Below are positions 25,274-33,331 of a DNA stretch of 58,808 nucleotides, in pieces; positions within the stretch are counted from its first letter, which is position 1, and the number at the start of each line of letters is the position of its first letter. The notes below the pieces were generated by a model. The model was given only the letters and a program-made list of their open reading frames with translations. It searched no databases and had not been told where the DNA came from. A program made the position numbers and the translations under genes. This stretch comes from Candidatus Saccharimonadota bacterium (lineage in GTDB: Bacteria; Patescibacteriota; Saccharimonadia; Saccharimonadales; Saccharimonadaceae): NCBI GenBank assembly GCA_017460065.1, contig JAFUBT010000007.1, positions 1 to 58,808 on the forward strand. Reading direction: 5' to 3'.

Positions 25274-25989
25274 GTGATTTAACAATCTTGCATCTATACC
25301 CAAAAGAGATGAACCTTTACGGCGATCACGGCAACATCTTAGCCCTAAAGCGGCGCGCCGAGTGGCGAGGCTATCAAGTTAAAGTCATCGAGCATCATCT
25401 CGGCGACACTATCCCCAAGCATGTCGATATTGTTTTCGGTGGGGGAGGGCAAGATTCTGGGCAGTCAAAAATCGAACAAGACCTCCGCAACAATGCCGCG
25501 CACATCAAAGAGCTTATCGATCAAGGCACGCCAGGACTGGTCGTCTGCGGTCTCTACCAATTATTCGGCGAATACTTCCAGACCAATGACCAACAAAAAA
25601 TTCAGGGCATCGGTGCACTCCGCTGCCACACTATTGCCGGTCCCACGCGCCTCATCGGTAATATCGTCATCAGCTCGCCCGAATTTGGCGAAATCGTTGG
25701 CTACGAAAACCATTCCGGTCTAACGCAACTCGCCAAAGATAGCCGTCCCTTCGGCACCGTCGTACAAGGCGCCGGCAATAATGGCACCGATCTAACCGAA
25801 GGCATCCTGTACAAAAACTTCATCGGCACCTATCTGCACGGCCCGATTTTGCCAAAAAACCCACGTGTTGCCGACTTCCTCATCCTCAAAGCACTGCAGC
25901 GCAAAGACCCCAGCATCAAACGGCTCAAGGCCTTAAACGACAATGTCGAACTCCACGCCCACAGCGTTGCTGCCAACCGGCCACGCTAA
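25270..25989 (+). CDS. gatD: Lipid II isoglutaminyl synthase glutaminase subunit GatD
   Basis: 239 residues, CobB/CobQ-like class I glutamine amidotransferase. It has LYPKEMNLYGDHGNILAL at the N-terminus, VFGGGGQDSGQ, the nucleophile Cys in GLVVCGLYQLFG, and the catalytic His in GTYLHGPILPKNP. It supplies ammonia to MurT for amidation of peptidoglycan stem peptides. The ATGA overlap with murT couples the two subunits. Confidence 0.95.
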   Translation: MSDLTILHLYPKEMNLYGDHGNILALKRRAEWRGYQVKVIEHHLGDTIPKHVDIVFGGGGQDSGQSKIEQDLRNNAAHIKELIDQGTPGLVVCGLYQLFGEYFQTNDQQKIQGIGALRCHTIAGPTRLIGNIVISSPEFGEIVGYENHSGLTQLAKDSRPFGTVVQGAGNNGTDLTEGILYKNFIGTYLHGPILPKNPRVADFLILKALQRKDPSIKRLKALNDNVELHAHSVAANRPR

Positions 25990-27237
25990 TTACTGACCCA
26001 AAGCACGCATCGTCTCATCCCACCGCAGTCGCTGCGCTAGTTCCGCCTGTTCGACCTCACTCGCGCGCCGCGTGATACGATCGCCGGCAGAAGTTGTTGC
26101 AATAAAACCGAACTCATATTTATACTCCGGTCGCTGCAACTTGGCAGCCTGAATCTTCTCCAAGCAATCTGCCTTGTTCAGCAAACATTGCTGCCCCAAA
26201 GCATCCCAGGCCACTAAATCCACCTCTGCCAAATTCGCCAGCTCCAGCTGAACCGTGATGGCCGCCGAACGCGACACTTCCTTACTATCGGTCTGGTCGA
26301 ACATAAAATTCCCCATCGAATAGACAATTAACTTGCCGTTGTACGCCTCCGTATCCTGCGTCCAGTGTGGATGGTCCGCTATTACCATCTCGACGCCATA
26401 ATCAATCATCTTGCGGTACAAATTCTGTCGCAGAGTATCGTGCACCGCCTGATACTCGGCGCCCATGTGCGGCATCGCAATGGTGGGCGCAATTCCAGCA
26501 TAAGCCTTCATACGGTCTAAATAATCTTGCCCAGGCACGCCATATACGCCATGTGCGCTGCAAAACGCAAAAGGCATTTGGTACGTCTGCGCGCTATCGT
26601 CGTCAAAGCTTACTTTCATCGGTAAAACGACTATGCCGCAGTTATCAATGTTTTCATCATCGTTGGGATATTCTGGGTCCGTCGTATCATGCGCCGTCCG
26701 CTTAGGTGTGCCAAAATATTGTATGCCGTACTCGTCCAGATGCTGACGCGTTTCCGCCAACCCAGCCTTGCCTTGGTTGCCTGCATGATTATTGCCCAGC
26801 AAAAAAGCCGTAAAATAGTTTTTCGCCTCAGGCAAATAATCTGGGTCGCAATTAAATTTAAAGATCTTCTCTTCCTCGGCACTATTATGTACGCCACCTT
26901 TCTCCACCAAAGGGCACTCTAGCCCCGCTATCCAGGCGTTGTATTCATCCCGATTGAGGCTATCTAGTTGTGAAAAAGGATATTTTACACCAAGTTCTGA
27001 GGCGCGCGCCATAATATTCGTCCGACGCCCCCAGAAAGTCGTCCCCGCAAATAAGTATTTCGCCGACGCCGCCACAATCTGCGGCTCACTTTTAGCCACC
27101 TCCGCCGTCGACTCTTGCTTTTGTTCGCTAATCTTCGGCTTCAAATAAATCAAAGCCACACAAGTTATCACCGCAATCGCCAACACCGCCAGCAAAACCA
27201 GCACAGTGCGCGAAAGCCATTTCCCCAGCTTTTTCAT
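25990..27237 (-). CDS. CapA-family metallophosphatase-like protein, membrane anchored
   Basis: 415 residues. Residues 13-33 form a membrane helix (TVLVLLAVLAIAVITCVALI). The rest matches the CapA/PGA_cap domain: NAWIAGLECPL, FTAFLLGNNHAGNQGKAG, IAMPHMGAEYQ and MVIADHPHWTQDTEAYNGKLIVYSMGNFMFDQ, carrying the His/Asn metal ligands. Members occur in poly-gamma-glutamate capsule synthesis, but many are of unknown role; no other capsule gene is nearby. The start at 27237 follows GGAGG. It is convergent with gatD, the stops abutting. Confidence 0.88.
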   Translation of the reverse strand: MKKLGKWLSRTVLVLLAVLAIAVITCVALIYLKPKISEQKQESTAEVAKSEPQIVAASAKYLFAGTTFWGRRTNIMARASELGVKYPFSQLDSLNRDEYNAWIAGLECPLVEKGGVHNSAEEEKIFKFNCDPDYLPEAKNYFTAFLLGNNHAGNQGKAGLAETRQHLDEYGIQYFGTPKRTAHDTTDPEYPNDDENIDNCGIVVLPMKVSFDDDSAQTYQMPFAFCSAHGVYGVPGQDYLDRMKAYAGIAPTIAMPHMGAEYQAVHDTLRQNLYRKMIDYGVEMVIADHPHWTQDTEAYNGKLIVYSMGNFMFDQTDSKEVSRSAAITVQLELANLAEVDLVAWDALGQQCLLNKADCLEKIQAAKLQRPEYKYEFGFIATTSAGDRITRRASEVEQAELAQRLRWDETMRALGQ

Positions 27238-27312
27238 TGCGTCCTCCTTGTTTCTATTCTACTACAGCCCGGCAAGAAAAAAGACCGCGACCGCGGCTTT
27301 TGACATATGACA

Positions 27313-27389
27313 TGGTGGAGCATAAGAGACTCGAACTCTTGACCTCCTGCTTGCAAAGCAGGCGCTCTAGCCAACTGAGCTAATGCCCC
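27313..27389 (-). tRNA. tRNA-Ala (anticodon TGC)
   Basis: GGGGCAT pairs with ATGCTCC with one G-U. The anticodon loop TTTGCAA gives TGC, the T arm is AGAGTTCGAGTCTCT, and CCA is encoded (27313-27315). Confidence 0.96.
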
Positions 27390-27412
27390 AATTCGCCCCC
27401 AGATACACAAAA

Positions 27413-27440
27413 GAGGCAAATCGGGGGGGCGATTTGCCTC
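27413..27440 (-). other. Perfect hairpin in the tRNA-Ala leader
   Basis: An 11 bp stem GAGGCAAATCG / CGATTTGCCTC around a six-base run of C (minus strand), followed on the minus strand by TTTTGTG. It lies 23 bp upstream of the tRNA and looks like a terminator or attenuator placed ahead of tRNA-Ala. Confidence 0.6.
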
Positions 27441-27483
27441 GAAGCTCATAATAGCACAAGTAACGCCGAAAGGCAATAGGGGC

Positions 27484-27502
27484 GTGAAATATCATATTTC
27501 AC
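27484..27502. promoter_or_regulatory. Perfect palindrome at the corA promoter
   Basis: GTGAAATA-TCA-TATTTCAC, 8 bp arms, ends 4 bp before the corA -10 TATAAT (27507-27512). It covers the spacer and -35 zone, the usual place of a repressor operator. No regulator gene is adjacent. Confidence 0.55.
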
Positions 27503-27518
27503 GATGTATAATTTTTGT

Positions 27519-28457
27519 ATGCAGAAAATCTATAAAACCAACCTCGCCAAGAAGAATATCGAAAAACTCCGCCAAGTCGAGACCGATTGCTGGATATCCC
27601 TCGTCAACCCCTCCGAAGCCGAAATTACCCATACTGTAGCCGCTACCGGCGTCGACGTCGACCTTATCACCAAAATGCTCGACGACGACGAGCTGCCGCG
27701 TGTCGAAGTCTCCGGCAATGCCACCCTGGTCGTCATCGACATTCCAGCGCACGATCAAAGTGACGACAAATACACCACCTACCCACTTGGCATCATTATT
27801 ACCAAAACCGGCTACATTATTACAATTTCGCTTAATAGCCCAGCCATTTTACAAGATTTCGCCAATAACCGCATCCGCGACTTCCGCACCGCCAAGAAAA
27901 CTCGTTTTCTCATTCAGATTATCAACGCTGCTGCCGCTCAGTATATCAAAGTCCTCGACGACATCTACCGCCAAATCCAAAGCGCCGAAGAATCGCTCAA
28001 AAAGAACACACGCAACGAGAATCTCATTGAAATGCTCAGCATCGAAAAAACCTTGGTTTACTTTACCGCCTCACTTAAAGAAAACGACGTAGTGCTTGAA
28101 CGCCTCAGCAAAGGCATCGTGTTGCCACTTTTTGACGACGACGCAGACATGCTCGAAGACGCCATCATCGAAAACCGTCAAGCCATCGATATGGCTACCA
28201 TTTACCGCGATATTTTATCATCCATCTCAACCACTTACGGCACGGTTATTAATAACAATCTGAACTACGCCATGAAATTCCTTGCTGGCGCAACGATTGT
28301 GCTATCCATTCCGACTATTATCTCGTCTTTCCTAGGCATGAACGTCCCCTTTGGCGAAGTCGGTACCGACAGTCATGCCGCCATTATCATCTTTGTGCTC
28401 TCGATTATTGCCTCTTTAATCGTGGCACTTTGGCTCCGTCGTAAAGGATTATTGTAA
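27519..28457 (+). CDS. corA: CorA-family magnesium transporter
   Basis: About 312 residues. A long cytoplasmic N-terminal domain is followed by two C-terminal membrane helices with the CorA signature in SSFLGMNVPFGE (GMN plus the following loop), then a short basic tail LRRKGLL. CorA forms a pentameric Mg2+/Co2+ channel. The frame opens at 27504, but TATAAT (27507-27512) lies inside that extension and ends 6 nt before the ATG at 27519, so the start MQKIYKT and a leaderless mRNA are preferred. A palindrome covers the promoter. Confidence 0.92.
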   Translation: MQKIYKTNLAKKNIEKLRQVETDCWISLVNPSEAEITHTVAATGVDVDLITKMLDDDELPRVEVSGNATLVVIDIPAHDQSDDKYTTYPLGIIITKTGYIITISLNSPAILQDFANNRIRDFRTAKKTRFLIQIINAAAAQYIKVLDDIYRQIQSAEESLKKNTRNENLIEMLSIEKTLVYFTASLKENDVVLERLSKGIVLPLFDDDADMLEDAIIENRQAIDMATIYRDILSSISTTYGTVINNNLNYAMKFLAGATIVLSIPTIISSFLGMNVPFGEVGTDSHAAIIIFVLSIIASLIVALWLRRKGLL

Positions 28458-28475
28458 AAATCTGCAAAAAAGTCC

Positions 28476-28504
28476 TTTACAAAGCATCGCCAATCCTGTA
28501 TGCT
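28476..28504 (+). promoter_or_regulatory. Promoter of the candidate ncRNA
   Basis: TTTACA (28476-28481), 17 bp, TATGCT (28499-28504) preceded by TG. The match of the -10 is modest. Confidence 0.5.
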
Positions 28505-28510
28505 TAGACA

Positions 28511-28612
28511 GTTACGTTGCTTCGCTGCGGGCGTGTTGAAGGCGGATAAGGTTTCAGCCTATCATGGCAACAAGACAACACTTAAAGTAACACCCCCGGG
28601 TGTTATTTTTTT
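28511..28612 (+). ncRNA. Candidate structured RNA with pseudoknot and terminator
   Basis: About 100 nt between corA and the next gene, with its own promoter and a strong terminator (TAACACCC-CC-GGGTGTTA, 28588-28605, then six T). Pairings visible by eye are GTTGC (28516-28520) with GCAAC (28567-28571), GTGTTG (28533-28538) with CAACAC (28576-28581), and GATAAGG (28545-28551) with CCTATC (28558-28563). The first two cross, giving a pseudoknot. There is no reading frame with a ribosome site. It matches no RNA family I know; the next gene has its own promoter after the terminator, so it is not a simple leader. Confidence 0.55.
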
Positions 28613-28636
28613 AGCGTAAAAGCTATAATTGACTCC

Positions 28637-29797
28637 ATGAGAAGTCAAAGACGCTTCAGCGAAGATATTATTGATTACATTAAATGGCGAGGCGACATCA
28701 AGATTACCGAAGAGTACTCTATCAACGAAGCCGATTATCTCATCCTAGCTCGCATCGCATATTTTCCATTTCAGCATATTGCGCTCGCTCCACGCGAAAG
28801 CGTTAAAAGTTTTAGCGACAAAATGCTCGCACTACGCCGCAACTACTTTAATATCGCCGGCGATCACGACCTGGTGGTAGCCATTAGTCAAGCCCCACGC
28901 TACCAAAACATCATCGTCACCGATTACGTTAACCGCAGTGACCGCGAAGTCGAAAAACAATTTGGCGCCGCCACAATTCATCTCCCCAACAACGAAATCT
29001 GCGTTTCTTACCTTGGTACCGATGCCACCTTGGTCGGTTGGAAAGAAGATTTCAATATGACCTTTATTCCCACTATCCCGTCCCAAGAAATGGCGCTAGA
29101 GTATCTTGAGCGCATCGCCGCCAAATATCCCAGCCACAAAATTCGCATCTGCGGTCACTCCAAAGGTGGCAACATTGCCGTTTTTGCCGCGCTCAGCGCC
29201 AAGCCCGAACTCCAAAAACGCATTATTGACGTCATCAACTTCGACGGCCCGGGCTTTGTGCCGGATTTCGTTCGCGTCAAATTTCACCGCAGCGCCGAAA
29301 TGCTGGCTAAAGTGCACAATTACATCCCGCAGGGCTCCATGATTGGCCGCCTCCTTCAACAAGATGGCGATCGTACGGTAGTTTTCAGTCGCGAGGACGG
29401 CCTATATCAGCACGACATCTACTCCTGGCAAATCTCGGGCACCGAAATTGTCCGTGCCGCCAAAACCAGCGACTCGAGTGAAATCTTTAACCAAGCCACC
29501 ATCGATTTGCTCAAGGCTCGCAGCCTCGAAGAGCGTCGCATCTTCATTAATACCGTTTATGACATCATTTGTGGCGCCGACTTTAGTACGATGGACGACC
29601 TCCGTAGTTCATGGCTAAAAAAACTCCCTAATCTTATCAAGAGTTATCGCGACGTCAAACCAGAAGATCGCGACCTCGTCCTTAAGATCGTCCGCCAAAT
29701 TATTTCACTGTATTTCGGGACACGCCGGCAATATCTCGACAACAAAAAGCCCACTCGCCGCCAAAAGAGCAGAGCCATCAAAGCCAACAAAAAATAG
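28637..29797 (+). CDS. DUF2974 (Mbeg1-like) alpha/beta hydrolase
   Basis: 386 residues. It has SINEADYLILARIAYFPFQ at the N-terminus, a nucleophile elbow ICGHSKGGNIAVFAAL (Ser in GHSKGG, near residue 175), and VINFDGPGF, the typical DUF2974 features. The family is related to class 3 lipases; the substrate is unknown. The last 30 residues are strongly basic (RRQYLDNKKPTRRQKSR), and no signal peptide is present, so it probably acts in the cytoplasm. TATAAT (28624-28629) ends 7 nt before the ATG, so it is likely leaderless. Confidence 0.88.
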   Translation: MRSQRRFSEDIIDYIKWRGDIKITEEYSINEADYLILARIAYFPFQHIALAPRESVKSFSDKMLALRRNYFNIAGDHDLVVAISQAPRYQNIIVTDYVNRSDREVEKQFGAATIHLPNNEICVSYLGTDATLVGWKEDFNMTFIPTIPSQEMALEYLERIAAKYPSHKIRICGHSKGGNIAVFAALSAKPELQKRIIDVINFDGPGFVPDFVRVKFHRSAEMLAKVHNYIPQGSMIGRLLQQDGDRTVVFSREDGLYQHDIYSWQISGTEIVRAAKTSDSSEIFNQATIDLLKARSLEERRIFINTVYDIICGADFSTMDDLRSSWLKKLPNLIKSYRDVKPEDRDLVLKIVRQIISLYFGTRRQYLDNKKPTRRQKSRAIKANKK

Positions 29798-29816
29798 CCC
29801 TATGGGCTCTTTCTTG
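29790..29816. terminator. Bidirectional terminator
   Basis: AGCCC-TAT-GGGCT flanked by AAAAAAT on one side and CTTTCTT on the other. It serves the DUF2974 gene on the plus strand and tRNA-Gln on the minus strand. Confidence 0.75.
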
Positions 29817-29818
29817 AT

Positions 29819-29893
29819 TGGCTGGACCGGCAGGATTCGAACCTGCGAATGCTGGGACCAAAACCCAGTGCCTTACCACTTGGCGACGGTCCA
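29819..29893 (-). tRNA. tRNA-Gln (anticodon TTG)
   Basis: TGGACCG pairs with CGGTCCA (U1-A72 as usual for tRNA-Gln). The anticodon loop TTTTGGT gives TTG, the D arm is TCGCCAAGTGGTAAGGCA, and CCA is encoded (29819-29821). Confidence 0.96.
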
Positions 29894-29930
29894 ACGCAGC
29901 TTTTATTTTAGCACATCTCTGTACGTTTAA

Positions 29931-30026
29931 CTAGTCACCGCAGGCAAAAAGCTCTTCGGAGTCATCATCGTCGGCTACATTGAGTTGCTCTTCGAGGATA
30001 CGCTCGTCTTCTGTCGTCTCGTCCAT
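29931..30026 (-). CDS. 31-residue acidic microprotein
   Basis: ATG at 30026 to TAG encodes 31 residues starting MDETTEDERILEEQ, with 15 Asp/Glu and a C-terminal LFACGD. TATAAT on the minus strand (30033-30038) ends exactly 6 nt before the ATG, the leaderless spacing used by many genes here, which is the main reason to believe it. tRNA-Gln follows 38 nt downstream on the same strand, so the two may share a transcript. The function is unknown. The frame is too short to be sure it is translated. Confidence 0.55.
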   Translation of the reverse strand: MDETTEDERILEEQLNVADDDDSEELFACGD

Positions 30027-30058
30027 AACCCTATTATAGCGAATGGTATAATATATGT

Positions 30059-30844
30059 ATGTCAAAAAACGTGATTCTTAGCACGCGCGGTTTGCGCAAA
30101 ACTTATGGCAGAGGAGACAGCCGTTTTGAAGCCCTCCGGGGCATCAACCTCGAAATCATCGAAGGCGAATCGGTCGCTATTATCGGCAAGTCCGGGTCCG
30201 GCAAGTCCACCCTCATGCATCTATTAGCCTTACTAGACAAACCCACCAAAGGCAATATCGCACTCGACGGCGAAAACACTAGTAAACTTCGTCAGAGCAA
30301 ACTCAATAAATTACGTAACAAGAAATTCGGCTTCGTTTTCCAGTCGTTTTTCATGAATGCTAACGACAGCGTCCTAAATAACGTCATGTTGCCGCTCAAG
30401 ATTGCTGGGCTTGGCGCTCGAGCTCGCCGTCGTAAAGCCATGCACGCTCTACGCATTGTCGGCCTCGACGACAAGGCCAAGAACAAAGCCAACGACCTAT
30501 CCGGCGGCCAAAAACAGCGCGTCTGCATCGCACGTGCCATCGTCAATGACCCAGAGATTATCTTTGCCGACGAACCGACCGGCAATCTCGATTCCGCCAC
30601 CGGCGAAAAAATCATCAACATTCTTTTCCGGCTCAATCGCGAAAAAGGCATTACTTTAATTATCGTTACGCACGACCCCGAACTCGCCGCCAAATGCGAC
30701 CGTCAAATCCGCATCTCCGACGGGCATCTAGCGTCCGAGCCAAGCAAGACGCCGCCTACTCAGCTTCCGCCTACCTACTACGAGCACAATTCCGGCGACA
30801 CCGACGCCGACGGCATGTTAGATATTATGGAGGAACAAGCCTAA
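30059..30844 (+). CDS. ABC transporter ATPase, MacB/LolD type
   Basis: 261 residues. Walker A is GKSGSGKST (near residue 43), the Q-loop is FVFQSFFMNAND, the signature is LSGGQKQRV, Walker B is IIFADEPTGNLDS, and the H-loop is IVTHD. The sequence is typical of MacB/LolD/FtsE-type ATPases. A C-terminal tail of about 35 residues is rich in Pro and Asp. TATAAT (30047-30052) ends 6 nt before the ATG; the divergent microprotein promoter is 8 bp away. The permease ATG overlaps its TAA by one base. Confidence 0.93.
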   Translation: MSKNVILSTRGLRKTYGRGDSRFEALRGINLEIIEGESVAIIGKSGSGKSTLMHLLALLDKPTKGNIALDGENTSKLRQSKLNKLRNKKFGFVFQSFFMNANDSVLNNVMLPLKIAGLGARARRRKAMHALRIVGLDDKAKNKANDLSGGQKQRVCIARAIVNDPEIIFADEPTGNLDSATGEKIINILFRLNREKGITLIIVTHDPELAAKCDRQIRISDGHLASEPSKTPPTQLPPTYYEHNSGDTDADGMLDIMEEQA

Positions 30845-32151
30845 TGAAAATCTTCGACATCATCAAAGACGCCAACCAAAACCTGCTACGCAACAAGTTA
30901 CGCACTTTTTTGACTATTTTAGCGATTTTTATTGGTTCATTTTCGATTATCTCAACTTCCGCTATCCAAGCCGGCGTGAACGATTTTATCGACAGCCAAG
31001 TCGACAGCTACGGCGGCGACGGCTATCTCGCCATCGTATCGCAAGATTCCTTTGACGCACTCGAGGGACTCCAAGGTAATATGGGGAACAACAATAGCCC
31101 AACCGAATACAACCCAGAAAAAATCCAGACCGGCATGTCCCCCATTACTGACGAACAGCTCCAAAAAGTCAAACAAATCGACGGCATTGATGCAGACAGC
31201 GTTGTTGAACAAAAAAGCCTCAGCATTAGTTATGTTTCCAGCGATAAAACCGAACAGAAGTATCTGCTGAGCGCTGAGGCTCTTCCGCCAGGGAACATCA
31301 AAGTCGACCTCGAGGCCGGCAAGCAGCTCGATTTACGCGCCGATGAATATCAAATTCTCCTCGAATCCAGATACGCCGATGCTCTCGGCTATACGACCGA
31401 TAATATTATCGACCAACAAATTCACCTCGTTGTAGTTGATGAATACACCCAAAAAGAAAAATCCTTCGATGCCACCGTAGTAGGCGTCATCGCACCGGGC
31501 GTCGTTTCGATGGGGCAACAATACGTCAACAATAAGCTCGCCGACGACATCTACGCCGAAAACACTAAATACTACCCAGAGGCAGTCAAATCTCAAACTT
31601 TCGCGCTGGCCGCAAACTATGACTACGAAAAATACAGCGCCGATGACATTAAAAAATCACTCACAGAGATCGGCCTGTCCGCCATGACTATCCAGGATAT
31701 TATTGGCCAAATCAAGACCTTTTTCGATGTCATCCTGACAGTCTTCAAGCTCTTTGGCTTCATTGCCTTACTGGCTGCCGCCATCGGCATTATCAACACT
31801 TTGTTTATGTCCGTCCAAGAACGTACCCGTGAGATTGGCCTGGATAAAGCTCTAGGGATGTCGTCCGGCCACGTCTTCTTAAGCTTCAGCCTCGAAGCGA
31901 TTGCGCTCGGTTTCTGGGGCTCAGTTTTCGGTATTATCGTCTCGGTCATTATCGGCAATTTAGTTAATGCCGCTTTTCATGCTGACGGCAGTTTCTTAGC
32001 AGCCTTCCCGACCTTCAATCTAGTTTCCTATACTATCCCAGATATCCTCAGCGTCATGCTGCTGATTATCGTCATCGCTTTCCTCGCTGGTACTCTACCG
32101 GCCCGTAAGGCTGCCCATAAAAACCCAATCGACGCTCTACGCTACGAATAA
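30844..32151 (+). CDS. ABC transporter permease, MacB/FtsX type
   Basis: 435 residues. The N-terminus IIKDANQNLLRNKLRTFLTILAIFIGSFSII is the MacB signature with membrane helix 1. A periplasmic-type domain (about residues 45-300) follows, then three helices, with the FtsX motif in SVQERTREIGLDKALGMSSG. The end ARKAAHKNPIDALRYE is the usual family C-terminus. In a monoderm this pair would export a peptide or lipid, or act as a mechanotransmitter; the substrate is unknown. It overlaps the ATPase gene by 1 nt. Confidence 0.92.
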   Translation: MKIFDIIKDANQNLLRNKLRTFLTILAIFIGSFSIISTSAIQAGVNDFIDSQVDSYGGDGYLAIVSQDSFDALEGLQGNMGNNNSPTEYNPEKIQTGMSPITDEQLQKVKQIDGIDADSVVEQKSLSISYVSSDKTEQKYLLSAEALPPGNIKVDLEAGKQLDLRADEYQILLESRYADALGYTTDNIIDQQIHLVVVDEYTQKEKSFDATVVGVIAPGVVSMGQQYVNNKLADDIYAENTKYYPEAVKSQTFALAANYDYEKYSADDIKKSLTEIGLSAMTIQDIIGQIKTFFDVILTVFKLFGFIALLAAAIGIINTLFMSVQERTREIGLDKALGMSSGHVFLSFSLEAIALGFWGSVFGIIVSVIIGNLVNAAFHADGSFLAAFPTFNLVSYTIPDILSVMLLIIVIAFLAGTLPARKAAHKNPIDALRYE

Positions 32152-32154
32152 GCC

Positions 32155-33309
32155 ATGTCTGAAGTCCGTGTCGAAAAACTTGTTCCCGGTGGTCAAGGCT
32201 TGGCCACGCTCGCTGATGGTCAGAAAATCTTTCTCTGGAACGTCTTACCAGGCGAACTAGTAGAATTCGATATTACGAAACGTAAACGCCGCTATTGCGA
32301 AGCTATCGCCACCAATATCATCGAAAGCTCCCCGCAGCGCGTCACTGCCCGTGACGATTGCTATCTCGCCACCAGCCCTTGGCAAGTTTTCGATTATGAC
32401 TTCGAACTGCAACAAAAAGCTCAACTCGTGCAAGAATGTTTTCGCCAGCAGAAGCTAGACGTCACGGTATTACCGACCATCACAGACGGGCATGATTTTC
32501 ATTACCGCAACAAAATGGAGTACTCACTATACTGGGACAATAATGACGACCAAATCTACCCAGCTTTCCATCTCCGCGGCACTCATCGCAAAATACCTAT
32601 TCAGCAGAGTTCAATCGAACGCCCCGAAATTTTTCAAGCAGCCCAGCAAATCATTACCGAGCTCAATGCTAGGCAGGCCGCTGCACGCGATTACCAATCA
32701 CTCCTTATCCGCTGCGACCAGCAGGGCAGAGTCAGTAGTGCTTTATTTGAAAAGGGTAAGGCGCATCCAATAATGCCCCAGCTACAAGATTCCCTCCTAG
32801 GCCACACATACAGCTATTCGCCTAACGGCTTCTTCCAAATTAACCTACCGGTTTACGAGTTAGTATTGCAAAATATTGCCGCTCAAATTCAGACCGACCA
32901 AGTCCTCGATCTCTATGCTGGCGTAGGGAGTATCGGCCTATCAGTTGCTCACGACAAGCAGCTCACGCTCGTCGAAGTTAATGCCGCAGCTTATGCCGAA
33001 ATGCAAAACAATGCTCGGGGAACTACGGCGCACTGCATCCTTGCCAAATCCGAAGAAGTTACCGACTATATTACGCCAAATTGTACGGTTATTCTTGATC
33101 CGCCCCGCGCCGGCTGCGACACCAAACTTATCGCTAAGCTACAGCAAATTCGCCCTGCAAAAATCATTTATTTGTCCTGCAACCCCATCACTCAAGCTCG
33201 CGATGTCGCTACGCTAGCTGCAGATTTCACCATCTCGGCGCTTCAGCCCTATAATTTCTTCCCCCGCACTCCACATATCGAAAACTTGCTTTTCCTGACA
33301 CGTAAGTGA
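32155..33309 (+). CDS. TrmA/RlmD-family RNA (uracil-C5) methyltransferase without FeS cysteines
   Basis: 384 residues. An N-terminal TRAM domain (VEKLVPGGQGLATLADGQKI) is followed by the insertion and the Rossmann methyltransferase: FFQINLPVYELV, LDLYAGVGSIGL (SAM loop), ILDPPRAGCD and the catalytic Cys in YLSCNPITQARD. It methylates a uridine in 23S rRNA or tRNA; the target is not readable. RlmD-type enzymes bind a 4Fe-4S cluster through a CxxxxxCxxC motif. Here the equivalent region DDCYLATSPWQVFDY keeps one Cys, so the cluster is absent. It starts 3 nt after the permease stop and ends with TGA. Confidence 0.9.
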   Translation: MSEVRVEKLVPGGQGLATLADGQKIFLWNVLPGELVEFDITKRKRRYCEAIATNIIESSPQRVTARDDCYLATSPWQVFDYDFELQQKAQLVQECFRQQKLDVTVLPTITDGHDFHYRNKMEYSLYWDNNDDQIYPAFHLRGTHRKIPIQQSSIERPEIFQAAQQIITELNARQAAARDYQSLLIRCDQQGRVSSALFEKGKAHPIMPQLQDSLLGHTYSYSPNGFFQINLPVYELVLQNIAAQIQTDQVLDLYAGVGSIGLSVAHDKQLTLVEVNAAAYAEMQNNARGTTAHCILAKSEEVTDYITPNCTVILDPPRAGCDTKLIAKLQQIRPAKIIYLSCNPITQARDVATLAADFTISALQPYNFFPRTPHIENLLFLTRK

Positions 33310-33331
33310 CGCTTATGCTAAAATACTCAGT

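Noticed and set aside
28511-28612. Identification of the intergenic RNA as signal recognition particle RNA
   Set aside because: The conserved GGAA tetraloop with the flanking AGCA and CAGG symmetric loops is absent.
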